Assembly (NCBI GenBank): GCA_037783415.1
Contig: JAZGTN010000005.1
Coordinates: 2,790,001-2,854,000 of the forward strand
DNA: 64,000 nt
Reading direction: 5' to 3'
Source: Leptasterias polaris
Taxonomy: Eukaryota > Echinodermata > Asteroidea > Forcipulatida > Asteriidae
Every line of letters starts with the position of its first letter. Position 1 is the first letter of the stretch. The translations under genes and the position numbers were made by a program. Positions 21,426 to 33,875 of the stretch are shown piece after piece. The notes beneath the pieces were generated by a model. It made no database searches, was not told where the DNA came from, and saw only the letters and a program-made list of their open reading frames with translations.

Positions 21426-24059
21426 TCACAAAATATATGAACAAATACTTTTCCTTGGAATCAGTAGGAACTAAAGTTTGTGGTAACACCATGTAATTTA
21501 GCTCTCTAATGGGATTTACCGGTAGTATGATCAAAAATGAACCACAAGAAGTAGTTCCTTGGGTTCATAAAGTATTTACTCATAAAAGAATGAAATACCC
21601 CATCACACAACGAGCATTCACCGCTGACCAAAGTTGCAGTATTTTTAGAAGTTGTACATAGAACAATGTTTTGAGAATGTAAATCGTGTAAATACTTTTT
21701 GTTAGTGAAATTTTTAAGTGAATATTTTCCAAAGTGATTTGTGTCCATTGTTATCAGGTTATACAAATTCGCTTCCAGCGAACGTTGTTGGGAATTACAA
21801 TTAATTTATTGAATTACAACATGTATTTATTACTTTGTCACAGATATTTTTTTGTAAAAGGGTATTATACAGGATTGGTAGAGCTGACAAAATAGTTGCA
21901 GGTGTTAATGCGTTGTGTGATCAACCATCCATGAAATAACAAAATTTTGGTTTTTCATCGGTTGTGTGAGTCGGAAGAAAATAGTGAAAAACCATGCACA
22001 ATTTTACTTCATTTTTGTTGTAACAACCAAAATCAGCTGTTGCTTTTTTTTCTTCAGGTTTTCAGAAACAATTTTCTCGAGTATGACCTCATAATCAGAG
22101 GGAAATATTTCACAGACAAAAATGGCTCTAGTATGAACTTCATTTATAAGCAGTAAGCGTTCAGACTAAAATTAAACAATGTTTTTATCTTTACCAATCC
22201 TGTATAATAATACCTTTCAGATCTTTTAAGTAGAAACTATGGCTTTTTCAAACCTTGGCTTAGGCTCTGTCTTAGGCTTTGGCTCAATTTGATGTTGCGG
22301 AGCCTGAGCTGGAGTGTAAGCCTAGCTTTGGAAAAGGCCCTCTAGAGTTTAATTTCCATTTATTTAAAGACAAAGTACAGTATTGTTAGTTCCCAAGAGA
22401 AAACATTTGGTTTCAATCAAAAGCTGATTGATTGTAGACTTCAACACCAACACTCCAGAGAAATGTTGTCGTCTCATATATTAAAAGTCAAGAAAATAGC
22501 AACTGAAGACAATTGCTTATTTTGATTGCCAGTCAAAGTAAGCTCGACATACATGCACAAAATCCTCACTGAAAAAACAACTGCTTTTATTGTTTTCTTT
22601 AAAACATGACAATCAAATTTAATGAAATTTTCACAGCTTGGGTCGTTTATTGAAACTAGATAGAAAGGATTTTACTCTTCCAAAAACCAATGATATATTT
22701 GCGTAACCTTTGAACAAAATTATACAAGATGTAATTTCCTGACAAATTATTGCAGAAAAATACCTAAGAAATACATGTCTTATGTATATTTTCCAATCAT
22801 TTGAAGAGTGTTTGTGAAAACAATGTTGGTGTTGATTTTTCTGACTAAAAATCTTACTTAAGGCCACAAATAGCTGGGAATGTGAGCTAGAAATCGTCAT
22901 GTCAGTGCAAAAACTTTGTATCTCATAAAATCACTTTCTTTACGCACAAGTTTGAAAACATCACAGTAATAATACACACAAAACAGGTGCATGCCGAGAT
23001 ATGTTTTTCACAGAACTTTTGCAAAATTGATATTCAATGTTTTTTGCATTGGCGCCATAACAGTTTGGTGTATCACCACTGAAATAATCTCCATAAGTTC
23101 CCATGGTGTAAACCTAACTAGATAAGTTGGAACTCGTTTTCAAATGGTAATTTATTTGAGATTTCAAAAATAGCACTGCATGAAAATGGCAACAAATGTT
23201 TTCACAGAGTTGTTGAGACTTGTGTCCTTGGGCAATTGATTCTCATCACCTAGGGGTGTGAATAAGGCCTGATTTGTTTTTCTGGTGCTGCATACTCCCC
23301 AACCGGGAATGCAAAATGAAGGTAACTCGCCTTGAGATTTAAAAAAAAAAGTTTTCCTGGGGTTCAACTTCGAGTTACAACGTTTAATTCTGCATTTCTT
23401 CCCAAGGTGATATGGTCATGAGAAGTAATAATAACTGCCAATTTTACTATTGTAACAGTTTCTTTACTGACACACAAATGTTAACGACCAAGCTTACTTC
23501 TTGTTTATCAGAGCACTTTAGATACTTTTAACATTGCAATAGTTATAATTAAAATTTATTTTGAAGAAAATTAATAAAGCAACTTCATTATATAAACTAA
23601 TAAGATCCAGATTCTGTGTTATTTTAGTTTTTGTTATAACAATTCATGCAAACTTCGGAGGCTCAGGTGATTATGCTAAAAAATTAAATACAAGTTTTAA
23701 AGCATAGAGGAATTCAATTAAAAATTGACTGCATTGAAATTGACTTAAACACAAGAAATGCTTTAAATCTGCAATAAATACATTAAAATTAATCTTGGTT
23801 TGAAATATTTAATAAATAAAATCGACATGTAAATTTTCCTTTAAATTTATTGAAGTTAAAATTTTAAACCAAGTGCTTTTAAAATGCATTATGCAATAGA
23901 AAGTGAGTTCATTATGTTAATTTAGACAATTTTTAGCTAACAAATACACAAATAAAAAAAAATTAACATTTCCTAGATTTTGTTTGTGTTTTATCAACAA
24001 TGTGTGTTAGGCACTGTATATTCCCCCGCCCCCTCCAGTATTTTTTATTTCATTGTATA
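21426..24059. other. Intergenic, very AT-rich; no feature supported
   Basis: No exon-like stretch, long ORF or well-bounded repeat is seen. The region is AT-rich, especially 23500-24000. Confidence 0.4.
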
Positions 24060-24135
24060 GGCATATTATTCGAGTGGGATTTAAACTGATGACCTTTGCC
24101 ATTCTAGAGCAGATGTCCCACCCAAGTAATACACC
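24060..24135 (-). repeat. tRNA-head SINE remnant
   Basis: On the - strand: ggtgggacatctgctctaga...caaaggtcatcag-tttaaatcccactcga. This is the same tRNA-like unit as at 56330-56420, with a decayed B box. Confidence 0.45.
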
Positions 24136-25081
24136 TGTGGATTTTTTTATTTCACTTTTTTACAGGACTCGGGTAAAGTACTGAATCTACAGTGTTTAAC
24201 ACACATCTATAGGTATGGGTAAAACACGAACAACATATTTATCACCAATGCAAATTTAACAACTACATTTCATAGAGCTGCTAAAAAACTAAAAAATGAT
24301 TGACCAAGGACAGACTAATATGAAATCATAAAGGGCCCTCTCACAAATTTGAACTTATGCATGAAATTACTTTGGCTAGACTTTGTTTTGGTCACAAACC
24401 AAACAGCATCCGGTCTTCCATTTTAGCTCTAACACACAAAATCTTCATTATCAAATTGAGTTGCAAAGCAAACGGCTGTAGGTTGCCAACAGCATGCAGT
24501 CCCCAACTTCCAACTCTGCCCTTTTCATAGTCGGTATCCCTGCAAGCATAGCTGTTGTGGGATTCATAAAATGCACCGGACTATTTTCTCTATTCAGCAC
24601 ATCCCTTGAGGTACCTCTTTGGTCGCAACAGACTCGCGTAACAACATCGGCACATGTTTTCAAACATTTTCCATAGGTCGAGAGAGTTTGTGTTGCACTT
24701 TCTCAATTAGTTTTTTTATCCAAGCGTGTTATTTACATGTCTTCGTATTTCCTTGGTTAAATAGAGATTCATCATTTGTATAATTGACTAAGTTTTAAAA
24801 TTTGGTTTCATCTACCACTTTGACAAAATGACACACTGATTTTTATAAACAATGCTTGGAGAGTTTTGTCCTGCACTCTCCTGATCAAGTTATTGGCCCC
24901 GGTTGATTGACACCCCCTCTAGGATGACAGCTTCTGATATCAAGGCGTTTATGAGCTGACTGGTTGGTACAATGTGGTTAAATAATGGAAATAATCACAA
25001 GTGTCAGCAGGTGCTGACATCTGCCCTCATTTAAGCGTTTTAAAGTATTTGAACAACTTGAACAAAGAAAAATTGACTAGA

Positions 25082-25150
25082 GCAGGATTTGAACCAACAA
25101 CCTCCAGATTATCATGCCAGCGCTCTACCAACTGAGCTATCTAGCCCTGT
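25082..25150 (-). repeat. tRNA-derived SINE head (Ile-like boxes)
   Basis: On the - strand: gggctagatagctcagttgg (A box) and ggttcaaatcctgctctag (B box). The acceptor stem is only partly paired and the anticodon stem is poor. I therefore call it a SINE or tRNA pseudogene, not a working tRNA. It lies just downstream of the MPHOSPH6 stop codon. Confidence 0.5.
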
Positions 25151-25397
25151 GCTTGTGGTCTCTCTGTTTTGTCAATATCTTTGTTCAGGGGTGCCAGTCA
25201 GAAGCCATACAACCGTTAACTGCCATGTAGCCAGGGGGATCACACCCAAGTTTACGATACAACCTGGGAAGCAGCAGCCAGGGGATCACCTTAAGGAGAT
25301 GCAACTTTTTAAAGTATAGTACATATTTCCATGGCAATGAGTGGCCATTGTCTGGCACCAAGATTCTTCTGAATATTTCTCAATGCTACCCACAGCT

Positions 25398-28300
25398 TCA
25401 TTCATCCGGTGGCTTCTTGAATTCTCTCTTGACTTTCTTCTTTGGTTCGCTTCCAGTGGCTTGCGACCGTTGCCGCTTAGTGGTGAACTTGTTCCCGACC
25501 GTGTTGACTAGCGTGCTGTATCTGTTACCAAATCAAACGTAAAGTTGATCAACATAAAGTCAAGTGTAAATCGAAATAGAGAGACTTTCCTTCGGGAAGG
25601 AGGTTGTTAGTTTGAAGATTTAGAAATCTAGAACCCACCTTCTGGCCATTTCTTCATCAGATACTGTCATCTCTCGCTCTTTCTGCTCAGATTTTTTTTC
25701 CAGTTCTTCAGCTTCCAGATTGTGCATAATTTTCTAAAATGGAAAGAAAAGAAGTTAGTTTGTTTTCTATTGCCAAAAGAAGTTGTTGGATCTTGTTGAC
25801 ACTCTGGTCCTAAGGCCAGATCTGAATACACCTTTCCAGTAGGCCACGCCCACCATAGCAACTGCCTAGCAACGACCGAACATTTTGCGTGTGTGGCACG
25901 TTGTACACAGCCAGACGAGTATTCGGCCCATCACACGCACACACTAACCCAGGGGATACACTTTTCTCTGTCTGACCTGGGCTTTGGAAATGGCCAAAAT
26001 AAACATGCCCTCTCTTGTCAGGGTATCAGTAGACTTGATTCAAGTCCCTTTCTCGTGCGAGGTTCCTAACGTAACGCGCCAGCATGCAGCCACAGAATAC
26101 CAGTGCGCCCTCACCGACAAAATGTAGTTATTTATGCGGTGGCGATCAAGGGACTTGACGGGGTCGTTTCCTACTCCACGCATTTGAATAGAAAAATCTC
26201 CCCAAATGGGGAGATGTACAAATCCAATGGGAGCGTGGAAGTGCCGCCCCTTTCATTTAGTATTCATCTTGCTCTGTGACGTTTGTATCATGTATCTATG
26301 GACGTAAGCATCTCCAGAATGGCTGCCGGGCGGAAGAGGGGGTGGGTGTTTTAAGTCGCTAAATTGCATTTGTCAACAATTCAAAGTATGCATTTGCAAA
26401 CAATACCAATCCCAATGTATACGTAATATTAACTTGAATTCAAATAAATTTGTAGTTTTTATATATATTCATGCATTTCGATCCTCGACAAAGTACTTTA
26501 CCACCCCCGCAAATAAAAAAATCAACGAGCCTTCTTTTTGAACGCGTTTGATTGGACAACAAGTAATGCGCCATAACTTTGCATATTCGTAAGTGAATAA
26601 ATTTACATATCAGGCAACTGCGGGTTCGTCAAGTCCCTGTCCCGCGCGCGGAACAGGTTGGGGAATGCAGAGCGCAAAATAATAGTTTTCTGACGATGAG
26701 GCAAGGAAGGGCCTTGCACGGGATTGGGACTTGAGTCAAGTCTAGGGTATCAGGAGCATCGGGAGTCAGGACTTCAATAATAGGATACTAACACCGTTTG
26801 ACCATGGTTAAGATACAACTCCAGTTTATAAAAAAATAGCCTTCAACAAATGACACAAAAGCAAATTCAACAAAAGGTGTGTAGTAAAAAATACAAACAA
26901 ATCAGAATTTTGTCGGACAAAATGGCGGCAATTTGTCGGACCTTATATCACGCGTTGTGATCGGTCAATTTGTAAAGGGGCATGGCCTACTGGATTGGTG
27001 TATTGGCGGCTTACAGAGCTCTATGACTAGCACTGTTACCAAGGGTGCAAAGAACGTCCTACACTTCAACGCATGATGACGCAAGAATCTAGCCGTAGCT
27101 TTAGCCTCAAATGCCGAGAAGGCCTAAGCAGAGATCAAAGGAACCTTTGTTCTGGTTGACTGCTGGGAAAATGGGACTAATTGGATGGATTTAACTTACT
27201 TCGATTACTGGGTTCATTCCTTTGAATGACATCCGGCCAAACTTCAAATCTTTACACACTGCATGGCTTGACTCCACCTCATATTTGCTCCTGCAAACAA
27301 AGAATTATACAATATTACAAGATCTCATAATCTTATTTAAACTGCAAGGATTGTTTTGTTTAACACAATTTGGGGTCTTCCTAGAATTCCAGTGTGTTGC
27401 CATCATCAGCCAAGCAAAAAAGGCAAGCTTTAATTTAGAAGTAATTTAATTCACCCCCCCCCAAAAAAAAACAGCCTTCTCTAAGCACATTCATGTTTTG
27501 AGTGTTATGAATGGATTCATGGAGACATTGATGATCAAATCTGTGTTCTTAGAATTTGTGTCATGATTTCTGAAAGTGGTAAAAATTTGGCAAATCTGGT
27601 GACTAGTCTGTCATCAATGGTCGAAATTGCACTTATGGTCCAATCTTGCGTATAGATGTCTCGTAACCCTCTGGTCTCTGACTGTCGGCAGGATAATGGA
27701 GGGTTATGATTATCGCAACTAATTCTCTTACTCCTTTGCTATTATTTTTGGTAGGTCAAGAACCCAGTGAGTCTCATCCACCCTTCGCCGTTCTTCTTCC
27801 TCAATTTCTTTTTGGATGTCATTTTCATGACTTCGTTGCATAAACTGCAAGGATAAAAAGAAACATTTTTTTTAGAATTCAATTTTTTTTTAACTTAACA
27901 TTTACTTTAAGGAGGAAATTATTAATTCAACTAAACCTTAGCTTATTTTTTAAACTAATGTCCCGATAGGATCGGTTACCCTATTACTGCGGGGGTTAGC
28001 GCTTTTTTTGTATCCAAATAAACAAATATTACCAACCTGTGTAAAGTGTCCTGTTATTATCATTGCTGAAGTATTACTTTCCACTATGAGCTAAAAAAAA
28101 TACATTGTTTGTCTGATTTAATTCGTCAACGACGTCTCTGAAAGTGAGCATGCGCGTGGTGCGATTCTGGAGGAGAGCCTCATCGTGGCATCATGCTGAC
28201 ATGTGACATGTACGGTAGCCGATATTGAGGGTGCACTTTACTTCACAGCGGCAGCAAATGGTATTTTACGAAAATAGCCCTTGTTTTAACTCTGTACACA

Positions 28301-31300
28301 ATTTCAAGAGTGTGACACGTCCAATAACAATAACATAAATTAAAATTGCAATAGTGAAAATTAGGGCTATTGACAACGAAAAAAGAGGAATTTCTGGTAC
28401 CACGGTTTTAGGAGACCGGCTTCCAGGAGACCCAAGGTAAATATGAGGTTTGACTAGTATTTTAATCATGGTTTTAACCAAATTAAACCTTTTTTTTTAC
28501 ACTACAGTGAAAAATACAACTTTTTCAACAGATTGAAGGTGATTTAGATACATATATGATATATCCTCCCCTGTCCGGTTTTCGATGTACTATGCCTTTT
28601 TCTTTGAATTGAAAAAAAATAAAATATGCCATATATCAACTGATGCCCTAATTACCTTCCTTTGTTTATAAGAAGTATGTAAACATATATTAAAACTTGA
28701 TAGAAATTGAAACTTTCACACCACGCACCGATCTTCGATGACTTCAATAGCGTCCCTGTGTTTTGAGTTTTACCTGTTTTCGAGGCAAACAAGAAAGTAT
28801 GGTGTCCCGGTGAAGCCATACGCGCGGAAGAAACATCTGCAGTGACTTCAAGTGTTCTGTGAGACTTTGTGTATGACTCTACCCAGCAGGTGTCTTCATT
28901 TTATTCAAAATATTTTTTATTTAATTTTAAAAATTACGATAATAATTTGCAAAAACTAAAAAAAAAATATAAAAAAAAAAATAAAAGTAAATAATTCTTG
29001 AATCTTGACTTTCAAATCTGATTTTTTTTAGTTTTGTGTCTTTTTATGTTTCTTAACATTTATAATAAAGCATATAAATAAACAGTGATAATTGAATCAC
29101 CTAGCCGATGTTTAAATTTTAATATTAATAATAATAATGATATGAGGGTTACACAAATCTTTCTCAAGACTATAAGAAAAATGATATAAGGCACATGGCT
29201 TCTTTAAGCCTCTGTATTTTTTCCCCAGAATGCTCAGCAGAATGTTCAGTCACATGATTTGATCATCGTGAATTGTGAATTTAAAAAGTGTTTGATGAAA
29301 CTTTTTCGGAGGGCAATTTTTTTTTTATGGCCCCGACAGTATGACATATTTTTGTACCTTGTAAAAATGCCTAAATACCACAACTTTTTGCATTTACAAG
29401 TGCAACTAACCAGTGGAGCCATACATGTTTCTAAGTTTTGGTCAAATGAGAGGAGACTCTTTGCCGGTAGCACTATATACCGGAAAACACCGGAAAACAC
29501 CGGAAAACACCGGAAAACACCGGAAAACTACCGGAAAACACCGGAAAACACATGAAAACTACCGGAAAACACATGAAAACAAATGTTCACGTTGTTGAGT
29601 GAAGCTCGCCCTCATTTGGCGCTCGTCGCACGATCTCTACACTGGTTCCCTGTCTTTTTTTCACATGGATAAAGAAGGTACCACTCGCCAACGGTAGCAA
29701 CAATAATTATTTTGAATTAAAAGAACAAACATTTCTTTCAGTGTGAATAATGCTTTACTTGACTTACTACTAATAATAATAATAATTCTTAATATAGCGT
29801 TTTACATTAAAAATCTCTAAACGCTGTGCAAGAGATCAAAATTAGATAAGATTGTATTTGTAATGTTTTTTTTTTTCCCCCACTGGATATAGTTCTTATT
29901 TTTTGTCAACGTCTACAGTACTGCAAAATCTCGTCCACAAATTGTATGATGAGTCGCCACCCCGCACGCGCACTGCTCGAAGAGATCGATGTGCAGGGTT
30001 TTGGATGCTGTATACATAGCACAGTTCTATTCACGGGACATTAAACGGGAGGGGGGGCCCTCACCCCCCAACCCACCCCCCCCCCCCCCCCCCCCCCATC
30101 CCCACACTTTTTAAAAGGTGTTGATTCCCCCAACCCCAACCCTCACTATTCGGCACTTTTTGGGTGTTGACATTTTTTTTTTAAATAGGTTTAATTGTTT
30201 TTCATAAATATCGTTGGCTTCATATCCTTGTGGGTGTTTTCCGGTGAGTACTGGGCGGGGTACACATGGCGTGTCCATGTTGCCTGTCGCTGGAATTTTA
30301 TTACGTGAACAATGCGAAGTTGACCGACACTACATCCTAAATTGTAATTTAAACCTTTGAGATTAATAGACCGATCCATTAAGCCCCGCCCACTAACAAT
30401 TCCGGACCACAAGCCGCGCGTTTGATAAGCCGCAGCGTCGTCTTTTTTGTATTTTGAGATTCTTTGTTATTATATAAGCCGCAAGAAGATCGTGGACAAT
30501 TCACGCACAACGGCGCTTATAAAGCCAACCATTATCAGACACAAAAGGAGGGAGATCGGGTGCTCGCAAACAGGCCGCAAATCGGGTAAACAAAAGGAGC
30601 GTTCTCGAGCAGGGGCTTGCGAGTTCCTGCAACTTTATTATTGATCTCGCGCCTAAGCTGCCTTTAGTGGCGGTAAACTAGAAAGGAATGTATCATAATT
30701 GCGGGGCACTCAATCGCGGCCTGTGTATGGCCGGTCAGTTAGCCTGCGTTTGTAAACAACTCACGTAGCGCTAATAGCTGTGGTACAATGAAAGCAGTCT
30801 ATTGGTTGGATCACCAGGAGCGTTGTAGATCCTCAGTGCAGAGATCGTGCGACGTGCAGCGCCAAAGGAGGGCGTGAAAAAAATATTTCTTGTGTTTTCC
30901 GGTGTTTTCCGGTATATAGGGTGTTTTCCGGTATATAGGGTGTTTTCCGGTAGTTTTCCGGTAGTTTTCCGGTAGTTTTCCGGTGTTTTCCGGTGTTTTC
31001 CGGTAGTTTTCCGGTATTTTCCGGTGTTTTCCGGTGTTTTCCGGTATATAGTATCACCCCTCTTTGCTTGGCAAGTCAAACCACAAAAAATGTATCTAGC
31101 CTAGGGACTGTTTACATCGCACGCAGAGAGGTAAAAGATTTGCATCGATTTCTGGGACGCCTTGAATACAGGACGTCCTACGATATATCATATATGCATC
31201 TTTTACATAAGATTTAACGATTTAATCATGTTCAGACGCTGTTTGAAAGTGCACTTAAAATTTGTTGTCGGCAGTTAGTTGTCTTTTTAGTGCGACCGCA

Positions 31301-31412
31301 ACGATCCTGTCTCCTGCCTGCTGAAGTCAGAAAATGCACCTACCTTCATCTGCATTAAATGCTTGGAGAGCTTTGATTTTCCGCTTCCGTCGCCATGGCG
31401 ATCGTTTGCCAT
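25398..31412 (-). CDS. MPHOSPH6: M-phase phosphoprotein 6 (MPP6), RNA exosome cofactor
   Basis: Nuclear/nucleolar cofactor that helps dock the MTR4 helicase on the RNA exosome, used in 5.8S rRNA 3' processing and RNA decay. Exons on -: 31344-31412 (ATG), 27731-27844, 27200-27290, 25639-25733, 25398-25521 (TGA). All have GT-AG borders. The first exon ends KSKLSKHLMQMK and the second opens FMQR, like the family N terminus. ETHWVLDLPKI, the exosome-binding signature FGRMSFKGMNP and MTVSDEEMARR follow in order. The C terminus is Lys-rich (EPKKKVKREFKKPPDE), a likely nuclear signal. About 163 residues; human is 160. Oddity: by my reading exon 2 holds one extra G (gaaGGGGtgg near 27780), which shifts the frame between EEERRR and ETHW. 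Intron 1 carries a nested pair of transposons. Divergent from the RING gene at 35 kb. Confidence 0.88.
25825..27004. mobile_element. TIR element in MPHOSPH6 intron, split by a second element
   Basis: Left end aatacacctttccagtaggcc, with cacgccc following, is mirrored by gggcatggcctactggattggtgtatt at the right. Without the inner 715-bp insertion and its 9-bp duplication it would be about 456 bp. No ORF. It lies between the fourth and third exons of MPHOSPH6. Confidence 0.6.
26030..26744. mobile_element. 715-bp TIR element with 9-bp target-site duplication
   Basis: The terminal inverted repeats tagacttgattcaagtccc and gggacttgagtcaagtcta differ at one base of 19. They continue imperfectly inward (tctcgtgcgagg / ccttgcacggga). 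A second inverted pair lies further in (agggacttgacgggg near 26150 and cgtcaagtccct near 26627). GGGTATCAG occurs directly on both sides (26021-26029 and 26745-26753). A 9-bp duplication is typical of Mutator-like elements. No ORF, so non-autonomous. Confidence 0.8.
28559..31188. mobile_element. ~1 kb repeat (copy A), reverse orientation, carrying an inserted element
   Basis: Same repeat as 33876-34883 and 58055-58900, inverted relative to them. Ends atatatcctcccctgtccgg and cctacgatatat, flanked on both sides by CATATATG (28551-28558, 31189-31196). That word is palindromic, so the duplication is suggestive only. Removing the insertion at 29465-31059 plus its 8-bp duplication leaves about 1027 bp, matching copy B. 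Lies in MPHOSPH6 intron 1. No ORF of substance. Confidence 0.7.
29465..31059. mobile_element. Non-autonomous TIR transposon with ACCGGAAAAC subterminal arrays
   Basis: Inserted into copy A with an 8-bp direct duplication CTCTTTGC (29457-29464 and 31060-31067). Copies B and C keep the uninterrupted site (gactctttgcttgg when read in this orientation). The tips are cggtagcactatatacc and, inverted, gggtgatactatatacc. Inside them lie head-to-tail ACCGGAAAAC units: about 10 at the left (29478-29580) and about 13 inverted at the right (30893-31050). A further inverted segment (gccctcatttggcgctcgtc...cgcacgatctc) follows the arrays, so the terminal inverted repeats reach about 180 bp. The 8-bp duplication fits the hAT superfamily. 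The interior (29640-30840) has no transposase ORF. Confidence 0.8.
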
Positions 31413-31489
31413 GATACGTGTGCTGTTAAATTGAAACTTTAATACATAAGTTATTTTTTATAAAAAAGAACAATTACTACCACATGTTG

Positions 31490-31570
31490 TAGGAATGAGA
31501 CCAATGTAAAGTTTTGTAATGTACCGCCCTCAAGAGAGTTGATAACCATCCTGTTAACAACTGATGAGGG
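31490..31570. repeat. Short inverted repeat upstream of MPHOSPH6
   Basis: taccgccctca (about 31520) is mirrored by tgagggcggta (about 31565), within 100 bases upstream of the MPHOSPH6 start codon. It could be a small MITE or a promoter-proximal dyad; sequence alone does not decide. Confidence 0.4.
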
Positions 31571-31815
31571 CGGTATACAACAATGGGGAATATCCATTTA
31601 TTTCCTTTTTGTGACAGGCAGTACGAACGTTTCTACCTCCATAATCTTTTCCTTGCTCTCCTTCTTCCTTCTTCCTGTCTTTGGTGTAAGTGACAGAGGG
31701 ACCGAGAGTGTGTGCCCCTTTATATGTGTGTGAGGTAGGCATATGATAAATATACTTGGAAAAATGTCTGTCTTTAATACTCTATCATTACAATACAACG
31801 ATAGACTCTTACTCT

Positions 31816-33428
31816 TAGTCTTATACACCTATCAATTGTATGACGCACTATCAGACCCCCGGGGATGGTGCGTCAAGTTTGCGTCTTTACTCTCGGAAAA
31901 ATTGACTGTGGGTACGTCAAGTCCAATAGTGGTCAGTCAAAAAAATCTTCGAGCGGTGCGTCGAGGTACGTCATGTTTATTTAGTGGAGAATAAAAATGC
32001 ACCTACCCTCCCCGCCTGTGTAAAATGATGTTGGTATTATTTTGTTAACATTTATGTTGCCCGAGGGTCGGGAATTTACCGCCAGAAATTCAGCGATCAC
32101 CACATGCCAGCTCAGACGGCCGTTTATTTTCCACACTGCACATAGCAAGCCTTTTGCCCAAGCCCAATACACATGTGCATCATGGCGTGGTGATTTTGTC
32201 ATCCTCGGCCCCGTGGTATATTATATCTCTCACACGCACGATAGTGGGGGTCGATTGTCGAGTCATAGATGGATACGAGGTAAGCCTGTGACCATACGTT
32301 TAATTTACTATCCGTTTCAAACTTTTCTAAACGGTTAACCGTTTGTCGGCGGCAAGTGAATTTGTTCTAAAATACACGAACAACAAAGACGATGTATAAG
32401 GAAGCCCAAATGTTTTGACAATTAACATCGAGACTGTACATGTACCTGTGTCAGTGTATTTTGTATTGTTTCATGTTGATTCAAAAAATGTGCCGACCGA
32501 GAGATAATCCTTCACGATCTTTATAAGCACAACATCCCGCAGAGTCGAAGTCGTGTGAATATCCCCCATCACTTCTGTGTGTATTTGAGTTTGACAAACG
32601 AAAACTACAGTATTGCTCACGCACGTGTAAAAACATCTCTGACACGCAGTAGTTATTTCTCACCAAGGGAATTTCCCTTGCCTTATCGCTCCCACAGCTA
32701 CACGCCATTCCTTCGCCCCCTAACTATAAAAGTTTACCACGTTAGGTAGAGCAAGCACATCCGCGGGATCGCGGTGATGAATACAGCGCTGTGAGAAGAA
32801 CTACGTCATAAATAATTATTCACGCGATCGGCCAATCGGAAAGCGGCCAGTCATTACCAGTTATTACGAGGATGTGTGATTTAGTCACATGTAATTCATG
32901 GCGCGGTGGTTTTGTCAACCTCTGCCCCGTGGTATATTATATCTCTCACATGCACGTTACTGGGGGTCGATCGTCGAGTCATGGATGGATACGAAGATGC
33001 ATTATTTAGTAGACTGGTTCCCTCTCTATTATTTCGTGTGTTTGATAGCTAGTGCGTTGGGAACCGCACGTCTCGAAGATCAAGTAGTACATTCTCGCCT
33101 CGTGCATACACTTGCCATGTATTTTCAGCATGTGTGCCGAAAAACTCGTACATACAAGGTTGAAATACTTGGTATTCACTGCGCGTGCATCGTTTGCAGC
33201 ATACCAAGGAATTATGTGCGTCGATTTGTCCGTCGGTGGTGCGTTGCTATCCGCGAATGGTGAGTCAAAAAATGGTTCGGAAGACCGTCCAAATCTGCAA
33301 CAAGTGTGTCAATTTTTCGACTCAGGGTCGGTCTTTGGACACGCAAATCCTACCCCACATATGGACAGTGACGCACCATCCTCGGGGGTCTGATAGTGCG
33401 TCATACAATTGATAGGTGTATTAGTCTT
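31816..33428. mobile_element. 1.6 kb TIR element with repeated GGTGCGTCA-type words
   Basis: Terminal inverted repeats of about 60 bp: tatacacctatcaattgtat, gacgcactatcagaccccc and ggatggtgcgtca at the left are matched in inverse at 33369-33428. Just inside both ends there are scattered variants of ggtgcgtca / ggtacgtca. The interior holds a 99-bp direct repeat at 32181-32279 and 32897-32995. No convincing ORF. It fills nearly half the space between the divergent MPHOSPH6 and RING genes. Confidence 0.65.
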
Positions 33429-33875
33429 AGATAGAGTACTATGACAAAATAGAGTAGGCCTACTATTACTAATGAACAAAATAAAAATAATAAATGACGA
33501 GGCGATCGAGGGGAGTGTCAGTAGTGTGACAAGCCACAATTTAAAGGCCTCTTTCAATAAATGTCATTGCAATTTTGAGTTTGACCATTTTAATTTGTCA
33601 GGTGAAGGTATGAAGTTCAAGGAAGTTATGTAAAACTTTGTCTCTATTGTCTATCTATTATGACGTGTTGTTTTCATTTTAATGTTATAATAAATGGCCT
33701 TGACTACTGTCTTAATTAATATACCAGTTTATGTGCTGTCTTTTCATGTTATGTATGGGTCTGTCATTTGTCTGTCCGTCCATAGGCTGGGGTACAAAAG
33801 CTGTTGCTTCACCCTGGACCTAGATGTTACCACTTGTTTAAATTTCAATATTAATCAATTTGTTAAATACTGATG

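Noticed and set aside
29478..31050. CRISPR-like array of short regular repeats
   Set aside because: The units abut without spacers and the two arrays are inverted; they are subterminal repeats of a transposon in a eukaryotic context.
31816..33428. LTR retrotransposon because of the 99-bp direct repeats
   Set aside because: The direct copies lie inside clear terminal inverted repeats, there is no RT or integrase, and no PBS or polypurine tract.
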